A DNA stretch of 64,000 nucleotides from Saprospiraceae bacterium (lineage in GTDB: Bacteria; Bacteroidota; Bacteroidia; Chitinophagales; Saprospiraceae): the NCBI GenBank assembly GCA_016715245.1, contig JADKAS010000010.1, positions 66,228-130,227 of the forward strand. Direction: 5' to 3'. Shown piece after piece: positions 1 through 8,474 of the stretch (position 1 is the first letter of the stretch; each line of letters begins with the position of its first letter). The position numbers and the translations under genes are program-made. The notes under the pieces were generated by a model. The model had not been told where the DNA came from. It worked only from the letters and a program-made list of their open reading frames with translations, and did no database searches.

Positions 1-78
1 CATGATTAAATATTTAATTATTTAAAAAGATTCTTTCAAAAAATAAACATTTTTGTTTTGAAAGCAAGATCTTTTTGT

Positions 79-118
79 AAAAAAGGGCAGAGAGATGATT
101 CTCACTGCCCTCTTTTTT
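79..118 (-). terminator. Rho-independent terminator after nosZ
   Basis: A hairpin pairs 84-90 (agggcag) with 105-111 (ctgccct). An inner gaga/tctc stem (92-95 with 100-103) is separated from the outer stem by one A-A mismatch. Read on the minus strand it follows the nosZ stop and ends in a T run; an A run on the other side could let it act in both directions. It implies that the cytochrome-nosZ transcript ends here and that other nos maturation genes are not directly downstream in the same transcript. Confidence 0.8.
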
Positions 119-141
119 ATTGTTTTACTGGTTTAACCAGA

Positions 142-2027
142 TTATTGGGCAGGTTTTTCAGCAGGGGCCTGCTTTCCTACGTGGTATGTCAAAGGTGTTT
201 TACTTCCTGCCGGAGATACTCTTACATATCCCTGCATTTCCTGGTGCAGTGCGCTACAGAAGTCAGTACAATACATTGGAAACATACCTACTCTGTCCGG
301 TACCCATTTTAATGTTGTGGTTTCACCCGGCATAATTAACAATTCTGCATTGTTGGCCCCTTTAATGCCAAATCCGTGAGGAACATCCCAATCCTGTTCG
401 AGGTTGGTGACATGAAAGTACACTTCATCTCCCATACGTATACCTTCAATATTGTCGGGAGCAAAGTGAGATCGAACGGCAGTCATATATACATGTACTT
501 TATTATCTTCTCTCACTACTTTCGATTCGGATTCACCTTTGGCAACTCTGGGGTGTTTGTTGTCACCTATAGGATAAATTTTCAACTGACCATTGTTTCT
601 GATAAGATCAGCTGGTGCAGCTTGAGCATAATGTGGTTCACCAATGGTCGGAAAGTCAAGTATCATCTGCATTTTTTCTCCACTGATATCAAAAAGTTGA
701 GCACTTTGTGTAAGTTCCGGGCCTGTTGGTAAATATCTGTCTTTAGTGATTTTATTGTAGGCTATCAGATACTTGGGAGAAGGTTTTCTGTATTTCCACC
801 GGGAATACAAAGGTGACCAACGGAATAAAAAGTAGGAACTCTATCGACAACTGCAAGATCTTTAATGTTCCATTTTACTACTTCAGAAGATACAAAAAAG
901 GAAGTGTAAGCAAAACCTTTTCCATCAAATTCAGTGTGTAACGGCCCTAATCCTGGTTTTTTAACTTCACCATATAATGCTTCCTCGTATTTTATGACAG
1001 GAATACCACCGTATTCTCCATCATAGGCTTTATTGGCGATAGCTTTCTGTAATTTATCAAAACTGAAAACAGGTATCACTGCCGCCAATTTTCCACTGCC
1101 CACAATATATTCTCCCCGTCGGATCTACATCACAACCATGTGGTGACTTCGGACAAGGAATCATATAACAAATATCTTTGAGCGTAGCGACATCCAGTAC
1201 GGTAACTTCCTTTTTATGGTGGAAACACCTGTATGTGTATGTTCGTCCCAAACGTTGTGTGCATATCTTACTTTTTGTTTTACGCCTTTACCAGCTTTGA
1301 GGTATTCTTCGGCTTTTTTCCAATTGACTGCCATGATAAAGTCTTTGTCTTTTTGAGAAGCATTTACTTCAAGCAATGTATTGGCTTGTTCTGTGTTGTA
1401 ACAAGAGAAGAAAAACCATCCATGAGATTTGTCTCTTCCACATCTGGCAAGTCAAAGTTAGAAATCGGCACATCACCATTTGCATAATCAGAAGGTACGG
1501 AAAATCGGGTACCGGCAACAATATATTCAGAGTTTTCTGTTCCAAAAGGAGAACTGTGATTACCACCACTATTGGGCAACTCAATGATTTCTGCTGTTCG
1601 GAAAGTTTTCAGATCTACTCTGGCCAGTCTGGGCGTATTATTGGCATTGGCAAAAGCCCATTTGCCATTGATTTCACCAGTGGTTTGTGATAATTCTACA
1701 TGGTGAAGGTCATCCCATGGCACAAAGCCGTGGGAGGTATTCAACATAGGTTTGGTTTCTTCATTGTAGCCCCATCCTTTTTCAGGGTCTACTGAAAATA
1801 CTGGAATGACCCGGAATAAACGTCCACTTGGAAGACCATAAACGGACATCTGTCCACTAAACCCACCACTGACGAAATTGTAATATTCGTCGTATTGTCC
1901 GGGAGCAACAAACGATTTGACCGCAGCATCTCCTTTTACCGAAGTACCTGCATTTTTAGGACGGCAAGATGTTATAAACAAATGCTGCCAAACACATCAT
2001 TGTGATAATTAATACTTTGTTTTTCAT
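142..2027 (-). pseudogene. nosZ: Nitrous-oxide reductase NosZ, frameshifted
   Basis: NosZ reduces N2O to N2 in the periplasm with a CuZ propeller and a C-terminal CuA domain. The reading frame is split into at least five pieces (about 2027-1981, 1981-1364, 1376-1161, 1251-1057, 1103-765, 810-142) that together give a full-length NosZ of about 630 residues. The N-terminal piece has the histidine-rich WDDLHHVELSQTTG and SGGNHSSPFG stretches of the propeller. The last piece carries the CuA signature CTDFCSALHQEM. The start is the ATG at 2027; removing one T near 1981 joins MKNKVLIITMMCLAA to LFITSC, a lipoprotein signal with lipobox ITSC. Further breaks lie near 1395, 1220, 1105 and 805. A Sec-type signal fits the clade II ('atypical') enzymes of Bacteroidota. 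The indels sit mostly in or near short homopolymers, so consensus error is as likely as real decay. It follows the cytochrome gene by 15 bp. Confidence 0.88.
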
Positions 2028-2042
2028 TTTATTGGAATTTAA

Positions 2043-2528
2043 TTATTTAACACCATCATTTTTACGCATAAACTCAAGAATATTTCTGGCATCTTCTTCG
2101 GTAAGACTTTGATTCGGCATTCTGACCAAACATAATTCCAGTTGCGCCTGTAGTTCGGGGTCCTTGTCTATCATGGGTTCAGGGTTGGTAATAAAGTTCA
2201 TAATCCAGGAAGGAGTTCTTCTTTGGGTTACGCCTTTCCAACCAGGACCTACCAATCGTTCTTCTGTAAGTTTGTGACAAGAAGTACATTTCACACCAGA
2301 TGCTTTTTCACCTGCCTCTGCCATAGGTACATTGAGTGCGGCATCCAGAGTAAGATTGCTCTCATTAAATTTTCCTACGCCTCTTTTTGGGTCATAGTCT
2401 GTGGTTGATGTTTCTGTTTTTGTACCTGGAGCTTCTCCTGAAGTACCCGGAGCAGAAGTTTGTTTGTTGCCACAAGCATAAAAAAAGCTTAAGGCTATTA
2501 AAGCGGTAAGAATTTTGAATTTTGACAT
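2043..2528 (-). CDS. Lipoprotein c-type cytochrome upstream of nosZ
   Basis: A 161-residue exported monohaem cytochrome c. Residues 1-19 form a lipoprotein signal (SFFYAC, lipidated Cys19). A Thr/Ser-rich linker runs to about residue 45. The haem site CTSCH is at 81-85, and Met137 in RMPNQS is a plausible sixth ligand ahead of the C-terminal helix EEDARNILEFM. The gene ends 15 bp before the nosZ start on the same strand, so the two are almost certainly co-transcribed. The likely role is an electron donor to NosZ, as cytochrome c genes are common in clade II nos clusters; this is inferred from position. It is intact, unlike nosZ. Confidence 0.88.
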   Translation of the reverse strand: MSKFKILTALIALSFFYACGNKQTSAPGTSGEAPGTKTETSTTDYDPKRGVGKFNESNLTLDAALNVPMAEAGEKASGVKCTSCHKLTEERLVGPGWKGVTQRRTPSWIMNFITNPEPMIDKDPELQAQLELCLVRMPNQSLTEEDARNILEFMRKNDGVK

Positions 2529-2551
2529 TTATATTATATTTTAATTTGTCA

Positions 2552-2559
2552 CAAAGGTG
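2552..2559 (-). promoter_or_regulatory. -7 box of the cytochrome-nosZ promoter
   Basis: On the minus strand this reads CACCTTTG, one mismatch from the Bacteroidota -7 consensus TAnnTTTG. Transcription would begin near 2546, leaving a leader of about 18 nt before the ATG at 2528. No good -33 TTG is seen; the palindrome at 2579-2598 occupies that place, as expected for an activator-dependent promoter. Confidence 0.45.
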
Positions 2560-2578
2560 AGAAATGACAAAATCAAAT

Positions 2579-2598
2579 TTTATGATTGGAGTCATAAA
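2579..2598. promoter_or_regulatory. Crp/FNR-type operator upstream of cytochrome-nosZ
   Basis: A perfect palindrome TTTATGA-N6-TCATAAA. The core TATGA-N6-TCATA has the arm length and 6-bp spacing of Crp/FNR-family sites (Crp TGTGA-N6-TCACA, FNR TTGA-N6-TCAA). Its centre (2588.5) lies about 42 bp upstream of the start predicted from the -7 box, the class II activator position. The regulator is not in this window. Confidence 0.5.
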
Positions 2599-2803
2599 GG
2601 ATTTATTGATTCTTAATCGCTTTATTCAAAAAACTTGAAAGGGGAAAGGATTATTTGAAAATGGTATGTTGGAATACATTGTTTTTCAACAGGCCATTTA
2701 AACTACCATGCTGCATGGAAAAAATTTATGGACTCTACACCTTCTAAAAAATAGAAATCGTTTTTTCAACGATAGCCAACTTTTTTGCGACTTACCTGGA
2801 TTT

Positions 2804-3991
2804 TTACATCTGTAATCTTCTCGAAGAGAGAGAAAGATCTACTTTATCTGGATTTTCCTTAATATTTTCCAAAGCGACCAGTCCGGGTGATTTGCCTTTT
2901 TCAATTGATCCCAGAGAGTCGTCAAAACCAAGTGCAGCGGCACCATTATACGTAGCCCAGGTAATCAAGGAAGAAAAAGGTACATAAGAAGCGTATTTGT
3001 GAATGGTTTTGATTTCCTCCCATATAGAAAGTTGCCAGTTGGAAGTGAGGCTATCCGTACCTATGGTCATTTTAGCATTTTGGTTGAGGAAGTTTTTATA
3101 CGCAGGTAAACGATTTTCAATGTAAAGATTGGCATTGGGACAGGTAGCCCAAAACACCTTCTCCGACCATTGTTGAGCGGCAGAAATATCTTCTTCCGTG
3201 CTCAGGGTATTGTGCACAAATAACGTTTTATGATGAGGATTGAGATGAGAAAGGGCATGGTGGATGGAGGTTTTTGGAAGCGGAGAAAAATGTTCGAGTG
3301 AAAACCCGAAATTTCTGAAAAATTCCACAAAACCACCTGATTTTGAAAGGAATAACTCGTTTTCATCTGTGGTTTCCTGATTATGGATAGAAACGGTTTT
3401 ACCATTTTGATTGGCAACATTCAGCAAAGAGTAAAGGGTATTGCTCACTGTGTAAGGTGCATGGGGAACACAACTTTTTTTATCCTTGTTGTTTTCTGAA
3501 AAGGTATGGTATACTTCAATATACTGGTCAAATGTTTTTTGAGCTAGTTGGGGTTGGAGGAAATCAAACATTTCCACGAAAGTGTAATATCGCAGAAGAC
3601 TTTTGTTTTTGGTAAATGAAGAGTCGGCTTTGTTGGAAATGTCTCCGACCGCAACGATCCCATTTTTATACATTTCTGTATCTGCTTTCTGAATAGCTTC
3701 AAGAATATTTTCAATAGGAATGTCCCGAAATCCGACCACCTGCATTAAAAAAGGAAGCAGACCTGTTCCTGTATCTACCTTGCCCTTCATGTGTGATAAT
3801 TCCAGATGACAGTGCGTATTCACAAAACCGGGACAAATCCATCCTTTGACAAACAAGATATCATCTTTAGTAGCCGGCAATGGTTCAACGGAAAGAATAG
3901 TATCATTTTTGTCCGTCACGATGCACATATTTTCGAGAATTCCCCCTTTCCCGTCAAAAATTTTGTCAGCTGAATATTTGTAAAATGCCAT
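2804..3991 (-). CDS. Amidohydrolase family protein (deaminase-like)
   Basis: A 395-residue member of the metal-dependent amidohydrolase superfamily, close in layout to the chlorohydrolase/SAH-deaminase/aminofutalosine-deaminase group. Visible in order are the strand-1 metal motif GFVNTHCHLELSH (about 55-67), CVPHAPYTVS (about 168-177), HNQETTDE with a metal or substrate His (about 203), FVHNTLS (about 258), and the metal Asp in IGTDSLTSN (about 313). The C-terminal small-domain element GSIEKGKSPGLVAL is typical. Motif HxH and the late Asp are consistent with a Zn- or Fe-dependent cyclic deaminase; the substrate cannot be read from sequence. Its start lies inside the 3' end of the DUF1015 gene (76-bp overlap), suggesting translational coupling or a small frame error in that neighbour. 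Confidence 0.8.
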   Translation of the reverse strand: MAFYKYSADKIFDGKGGILENMCIVTDKNDTILSVEPLPATKDDILFVKGWICPGFVNTHCHLELSHMKGKVDTGTGLLPFLMQVVGFRDIPIENILEAIQKADTEMYKNGIVAVGDISNKADSSFTKNKSLLRYYTFVEMFDFLQPQLAQKTFDQYIEVYHTFSENNKDKKSCVPHAPYTVSNTLYSLLNVANQNGKTVSIHNQETTDENELFLSKSGGFVEFFRNFGFSLEHFSPLPKTSIHHALSHLNPHHKTLFVHNTLSTEEDISAAQQWSEKVFWATCPNANLYIENRLPAYKNFLNQNAKMTIGTDSLTSNWQLSIWEEIKTIHKYASYVPFSSLITWATYNGAAALGFDDSLGSIEKGKSPGLVALENIKENPDKVDLSLSSRRLQM

Positions 3992-5106
3992 GTCAGACGA
4001 TTTCTTACGAGCAATCCGTTTTTAATTCTGGGTTCAAACCATGTGCTTTTTGGAGGAAGATTGAGGCCTTGATCAGAGAAAGCTACCACCTCTGAAATAT
4101 CAACCGGAAAAATACAAAATCCTACCAGGTTGGGATTTTTGTTTACCTCTTTTATCAAAGGATTCAATCCTGATTTTCCCTCAAAATATTGTACCAGTTT
4201 TGTGGTTCGGACATCCTTGATTTGAAGTATTTTTTCCATTACCCAATGGTTGATGAGGGTAGTATCCAGTATGATCGTATTTTGTTTTATTTCTGCTTGA
4301 ATATACTTTTTTTTCCACTTTACAATATACCATTCTTTTTGTATGTACATGGTAAACACGAATTTTCTTCCGGGTTTTTTACCTGTTTTAATAGGTTTTA
4401 TAGTGGCGTATTCTGAAAGCAATGCTATAAAGGTGGCAGGAGACATGATGGAAAAAACATCGATTACACGGTTGTAATCGTATATTTTTAATTGGTCAAA
4501 AGCAAAATAGCAGGATAAAATGGCAGAGGCGTCCTGTGTTTTTCCTGTGAGGTGGTGGTTTTGTAGCAACTTCAGGGTAGTCGATGATCTGTGGTGACCA
4601 TCCGCAATATAAAGAGTGTCAATTTTATCGCGGTATATTTCAATCATTGTATCAATGTCATTTTTTTCAGTGATGGCCCAAACCTTGTGGTATTCATTTT
4701 CATTCTCAAGATACAGGGAAAGAAAAGGTTGGGTGTTTTCGATATAATGCTGAAGCAGAGTAGCAATTTCTTCTATTGGTTCGTGGGTGAGCAGCACAGG
4801 TTTTATCATCGCTTTTCGCAACATCATCAACTGCATTATTTGTTGTTCTCTTTCTGCCAGTGTGTTTTCATGTCCGAGAATTTTATTTTCTGTATAATCC
4901 CGGACATCATGGCTGGCAATCAAACCTCTATGGGTGTTTAAAGTGTTGGAAATCTCGTAAACATACAAACTTTTTGCTCCTGTTTTTTTAAAGAAACCTG
5001 CTTTTTTGAATTCGATGTATTGGTTGCTTACCTCGTCAAAAAACAATTCGGGAGAAGATATCAGGTCTTTGTTGGGGTAATAGGCTTCAAATGGCAGGAT
5101 TCGCAT
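3916..5106 (-). CDS. DUF1015 family protein
   Basis: A 396-residue cytosolic protein recognised by the DUF1015 signature IADGHHRSSTTLKLL (about 165-180) and the N-terminal pattern ILPFEAYYPN. The biochemical function of the family is not established. Family members usually end soon after the segment seen here as STWFEPRIKNGLLV. The last 25 or so residues (from NRLTWHF on) look foreign and overlap the amidohydrolase start by 76 bp. A one-base shift near 4012 would end the protein at a TAA just there, so the annotated C-terminus may be an artefact. It probably forms an operon with the amidohydrolase. Confidence 0.82.
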   Translation of the reverse strand: MRILPFEAYYPNKDLISSPELFFDEVSNQYIEFKKAGFFKKTGAKSLYVYEISNTLNTHRGLIASHDVRDYTENKILGHENTLAEREQQIMQLMMLRKAMIKPVLLTHEPIEEIATLLQHYIENTQPFLSLYLENENEYHKVWAITEKNDIDTMIEIYRDKIDTLYIADGHHRSSTTLKLLQNHHLTGKTQDASAILSCYFAFDQLKIYDYNRVIDVFSIMSPATFIALLSEYATIKPIKTGKKPGRKFVFTMYIQKEWYIVKWKKKYIQAEIKQNTIILDTTLINHWVMEKILQIKDVRTTKLVQYFEGKSGLNPLIKEVNKNPNLVGFCIFPVDISEVVAFSDQGLNLPPKSTWFEPRIKNGLLVRNRLTWHFTNIQLTKFLTGKGEFSKICAS

Positions 5107-5313
5107 GCAGATTGGATTTAACGGGTAAAGATAAAAAATTATTTTAGTAATGTAAAGGTCTGGAAAAGGATGGGGTTAAATAATAACCTGCGGAAAAATT
5201 TTAATAAAATAATATACTTTTATGCTTTATATTACGTCTTATCTACGTTGTAAAACATTCTGTGAAACAGGTATTCATGGAATTTATTTATTTGCCTTTT
5301 AAACATAAAGATT

Positions 5314-5928
5314 TTGAATAATCAATATCAATCAAATGAGACAAATTTTCTTTCTGAAAATTTGATAGTGAATGCGGTTCTTTATTTTGTTTTATTTGTG
5401 TGTTTTCCTTTACTTACAAAAGGACAAAGTTACAGGACGGCGGCCGGTTTTCGATTTGGAAATGAAATAGGACTTAGTATTTCACAAAGGATTTTTGACA
5501 AAAAAACCATTGATTTGTACCATGCCCCTTCTTTGTTTACAGACAGATCAACAACCGGACTTGTGATGAAACAACATTATTCAATGTTGACAAAAAGGCT
5601 GAATTTTTTTGGTGGCGGGGGATTGTATTATCAAATGAAAAATGGTTTATCAACGAATGATGATCCGGCTTATGAACAACATTCTGCGGGACTAGCGCTT
5701 GTAGCAGGTATCGATTTTACTATTGGAAAAATCAATATAGGTTATGATATGATACCGTTGTACCGGTTGTCAGGAAACGATACCGGCAGAAGGATTTCTT
5801 CTTCGTCCGCTATTTCGGTGAGGTATGTTATTGTGCCTCAAAATCTAAACTTAAAAAGTGGTTTGAGCGATGGAATTAAAAAAATTGGCCTAATTCGACC
5901 ATATAATATTTTGAAATTATGGATTTAA
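5314..5928 (+). CDS. Exported beta-barrel-like hypothetical protein
   Basis: I do not recognise a named family. From about residue 17 there is a hydrophobic signal segment (NAVLYFVLFVCFPLL) followed by TKGQ as a likely Sec cleavage region. The mature part alternates polar and hydrophobic residues with glycine-rich turns (RTAAGFRFGNEIGLS, FFGGGGLYYQ, LALVAGIDFTIGKINIGYD, ISVRYVIV), as in small outer-membrane barrels. The start is uncertain. The frame opens with a TTG at 5314; a later TTG (5362) also works. An ATG at 5336 in another frame begins MRQIFFLKI then stops, which suggests an indel in the signal peptide. It stands alone between a divergent gene and atpD. Confidence 0.55.
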   Translation: MNNQYQSNETNFLSENLIVNAVLYFVLFVCFPLLTKGQSYRTAAGFRFGNEIGLSISQRIFDKKTIDLYHAPSLFTDRSTTGLVMKQHYSMLTKRLNFFGGGGLYYQMKNGLSTNDDPAYEQHSAGLALVAGIDFTIGKINIGYDMIPLYRLSGNDTGRRISSSSAISVRYVIVPQNLNLKSGLSDGIKKIGLIRPYNILKLWI

Positions 5929-6092
5929 ATAGGAAAAAGTTTAGGCATCCTATGGCCAAAACGGCTTATTGTAAAATAAAATATTGCCCTGTTTTCAAAG
6001 GTTTTTTGCGTAATGCACGTGAAAAGCCTTAAATTCATTAAAAATTATTGGATAAAAGTTTTAAAAAAACTATTACATAATCAAACAAGGCT

Positions 6093-6100
6093 TATCTTTG
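6093..6100 (+). promoter_or_regulatory. atpD: -7 box of the atpDC promoter
   Basis: TATCTTTG is an exact match to the Bacteroidota -7 consensus TAnnTTTG. It lies 49 bp before the atpD ATG, predicting a leader of about 40 nt. A convincing -33 TTG is not seen in the A/T-rich DNA upstream. Confidence 0.55.
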
Positions 6101-6148
6101 TGGCGTTTTTCAGAAATCACATATAATTCCAAATTTAATATCTTTAGT

Positions 6149-7667
6149 ATGGCGAACATAGGATTAATCAAACAAATCATCGGACCTGTAGTGGACGTAA
6201 GTTTTGCTGCGCAGGGTTCTACACTTCCGGAAATTTATTATGCACTTTCCGTTCAAAAACCAAATGGTGAATCTTTAATACTTGAAGTGCAGCAGCACCT
6301 TGGAGAAGATAGTGTCAGAGCGGTATCAATGGACTCCACTGACGGTTTAACACGTGGAATGGAAGTAGTGGATTTGGGAGAGCCTATTTCAATGCCAACA
6401 GGGGATCAGATCAAAGGTCGGGTATTTAATGTGGTAGGAGAACCTATTGACGGCCTTCCGAAACTTAATAAAATCAACGCCTACAGTATCCATAATAAAC
6501 CACCAAGATTTGAGGATTTATCTACGGAAACCGAAGTTTTATTTACCGGTATCAAAGTAATTGACCTTATTGAACCTTATTCCAAGGGTGGAAAAATCGG
6601 TTTGTTTGGTGGTGCCGGTGTAGGTAAGACGGTTTTGATACAGGAATTGATCAACAACATTGCGAAAGGATATGATGGTATATCTGTATTTGCAGGTGTT
6701 GGTGAAAGAACCAGAGAAGGAAATGACCTGATGAGAGAAATGCTTGAGTCAGGTATCATCAACTATGGTCCTGAATTTATGCATTCTATGGAAGAAGGTG
6801 GTTGGGATTTGTCAAAAGTGGATACACAAAAACTAAAAGAATCCAAAGCAACGTTTGTATTCGGTCAAATGAACGAACCTCCGGGAGCAAGAGCCCGTGT
6901 GGCATTGTCAGGTCTTACACTTGCTGAATACTACAGGGACGGAGATCTTTCCGATCCGAACGGAGGAAAAGACATTTTATTTTTTATCGACAATATATTC
7001 AGGTTTACACAAGCGGGTTCGGAATTATCAGCTTTGTTGGGACGTATGCCTTCAGCGGTTGGTTATCAGCCGACACTTGCTACAGAAATGGGATTAATGC
7101 AAGAGGATTACTTCCACAAAAAGAGGTTCTATTACTTCTGTTCAGGCGGTATATGTGCCTGCGGACGACTTGACTGACCCTGCTCCGGCAACGACCTTCG
7201 CCCACCTGGACGCAACAACGGTATTGAGTAGAAAAATTGCCTCTTTGGGTATTTACCCAGCTGTGGATCCATTGGATTCTACTTCAAGAATTCTAAACCC
7301 GGCCATTATTGGTGACGAACATTATAACTGTGCTCAAAGAGTAAAACTTATTTTACAGAGATATAACGAACTACAGGATATCATTGCTATTTTGGGTATG
7401 GAAGAGTTGTCTGAAGAAGATAAGTTAGTAGTATTCAGAGCCAGAAAAGTACAGCGTTTTCTTTCTCAGCCATTCCACGTTGCAGAACAATTTACCGGAA
7501 TTCCGGGAGTATTGGTTCCGATTGAGGAAACCATTAAAGGATTCAACATGATTATAGATGGTGAATTGGACAAATATCCTGAAGCAGCTTTCAACTTAAA
7601 AGGTACTATAGAGGAAGTCATCAAATCAGGAGAAAAAATGTTGGCAGATGCTGCGGCAAATGTTTAA
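6149..7667 (+). CDS. atpD: F1 ATP synthase beta subunit (one frameshift)
   Basis: Catalytic beta subunit of the F1 sector, on the cytoplasmic side of the membrane. The start is the ATG at 6149 (MANIGLIKQIIGPVVDV); an upstream in-frame ATG at 6098 falls in the promoter. Walker A GGAGVGKTVL and Walker B ILFFIDNIFRF are present, as is GERTREGNDL. Near 7102-7106 the frame is lost: QE is followed by DYFHKKRF instead of the expected RITSTKRGS. Restoring one AG dinucleotide brings the downstream frame back (SITSVQAVYVPADDLTDPAP onward) through to the stop at 7667. Corrected length is about 506 residues, normal for the family. Because F1 beta is essential when ATP synthase is used, this is most likely a consensus error. 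It pairs with atpC 31 bp downstream; an isolated atpDC pair is usual in Bacteroidota. Confidence 0.93.
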
Positions 7668-7698
7668 TAATTGATAAACCGGACGTAAATTATTTAAT

Positions 7699-7950
7699 AT
7701 GAATCTTTTAGTTCTTACCCCTGAAAAGGAAATCTTTAAAGGTAAAGTGACATCGGTACAAGTACCGGGTATTTCCGGAAAATTTGAAATACTGAATAAC
7801 CACGCACCCATTGTTTCTGCCCTGACAAAAGGAAAAGTAAGAATCATTATTGAAGGGGGTGAAAAAAAATCTTTTGAAATAAAGAAAGGATTTATTGAAG
7901 TATTAAAAAATGATGTATCTTTGCTTGTGCAAGGAGTTACTGAAAATTAA
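7699..7950 (+). CDS. atpC: F1 ATP synthase epsilon subunit, short form
   Basis: An 83-residue epsilon subunit consisting only of the N-terminal beta-sandwich (LTPEKEIFKGKV, GISGKFEILNNHAPIV, a good match to the family's GEFGILPxHAP-type turn). The C-terminal helical hairpin that inhibits the enzyme in other bacteria is missing, which is the normal Bacteroidota form and not a truncation. It is co-transcribed with atpD and followed by a strong terminator. The rest of the ATP synthase operon is not in the window. Confidence 0.9.
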   Translation: MNLLVLTPEKEIFKGKVTSVQVPGISGKFEILNNHAPIVSALTKGKVRIIIEGGEKKSFEIKKGFIEVLKNDVSLLVQGVTEN

Positions 7951-7972
7951 TTATAGTTTCCGACTATACCAC

Positions 7973-8007
7973 AAGCCTTTGGGATCCGTTTTCCAAAGGC
8001 TTTTTTT
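7973..8007 (+). terminator. Rho-independent terminator of atpDC
   Basis: A perfect 10-bp stem (aagcctttgg 7973-7982 with ccaaaggctt 7993-8002), a 10-nt loop and a seven-T run, starting 23 bp after the atpC stop. Confidence 0.9.
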
Positions 8008-8474
8008 ATTATATGTATTTTGCTGCTCATTAACACCTTAGATTAAAACCTTCATAATTTACAATTTTATTGTGTCATCGACATCATTGTTTATCCCTTT
8101 GTAAAGGATGATGCAGTGTATGGCATTAGCCTGGGTTTTGTTTGGTGAATAGTCACAAATCACCTCTTCAATAATGTACAACCGAAGTACTATCATCCTT
8201 GCAAAAATTTATCCGACAATTTTTTCTCCATTCCATATCTGGTTTTACAATAGTGTAATCAATTTTTGATACTACCATAAATTTGATTGTAAAATCCAAC
8301 ACACAAAAAAACATATTACAAAATATTTTACTTCAAGATAGGGGTAAAAAATATTTTGGTGTCTAGTTTTAAGAGAATTCCAAATGTACAACCAGAACTT
8401 TCAGGAGGCTGTATTTTGTTGCACCTTCCTTGTCATATTTTTAGTATAACCGTTTGTTTCAGAATAATTAGATT
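8008..8474. other. Intergenic region, no gene seen
   Basis: About 470 bp of AT-rich DNA before the first giant gene. No open frame with coding character, RNA gene or convincing TAnnTTTG box was found. The promoter of the 8475 gene should lie here. Confidence 0.5.
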
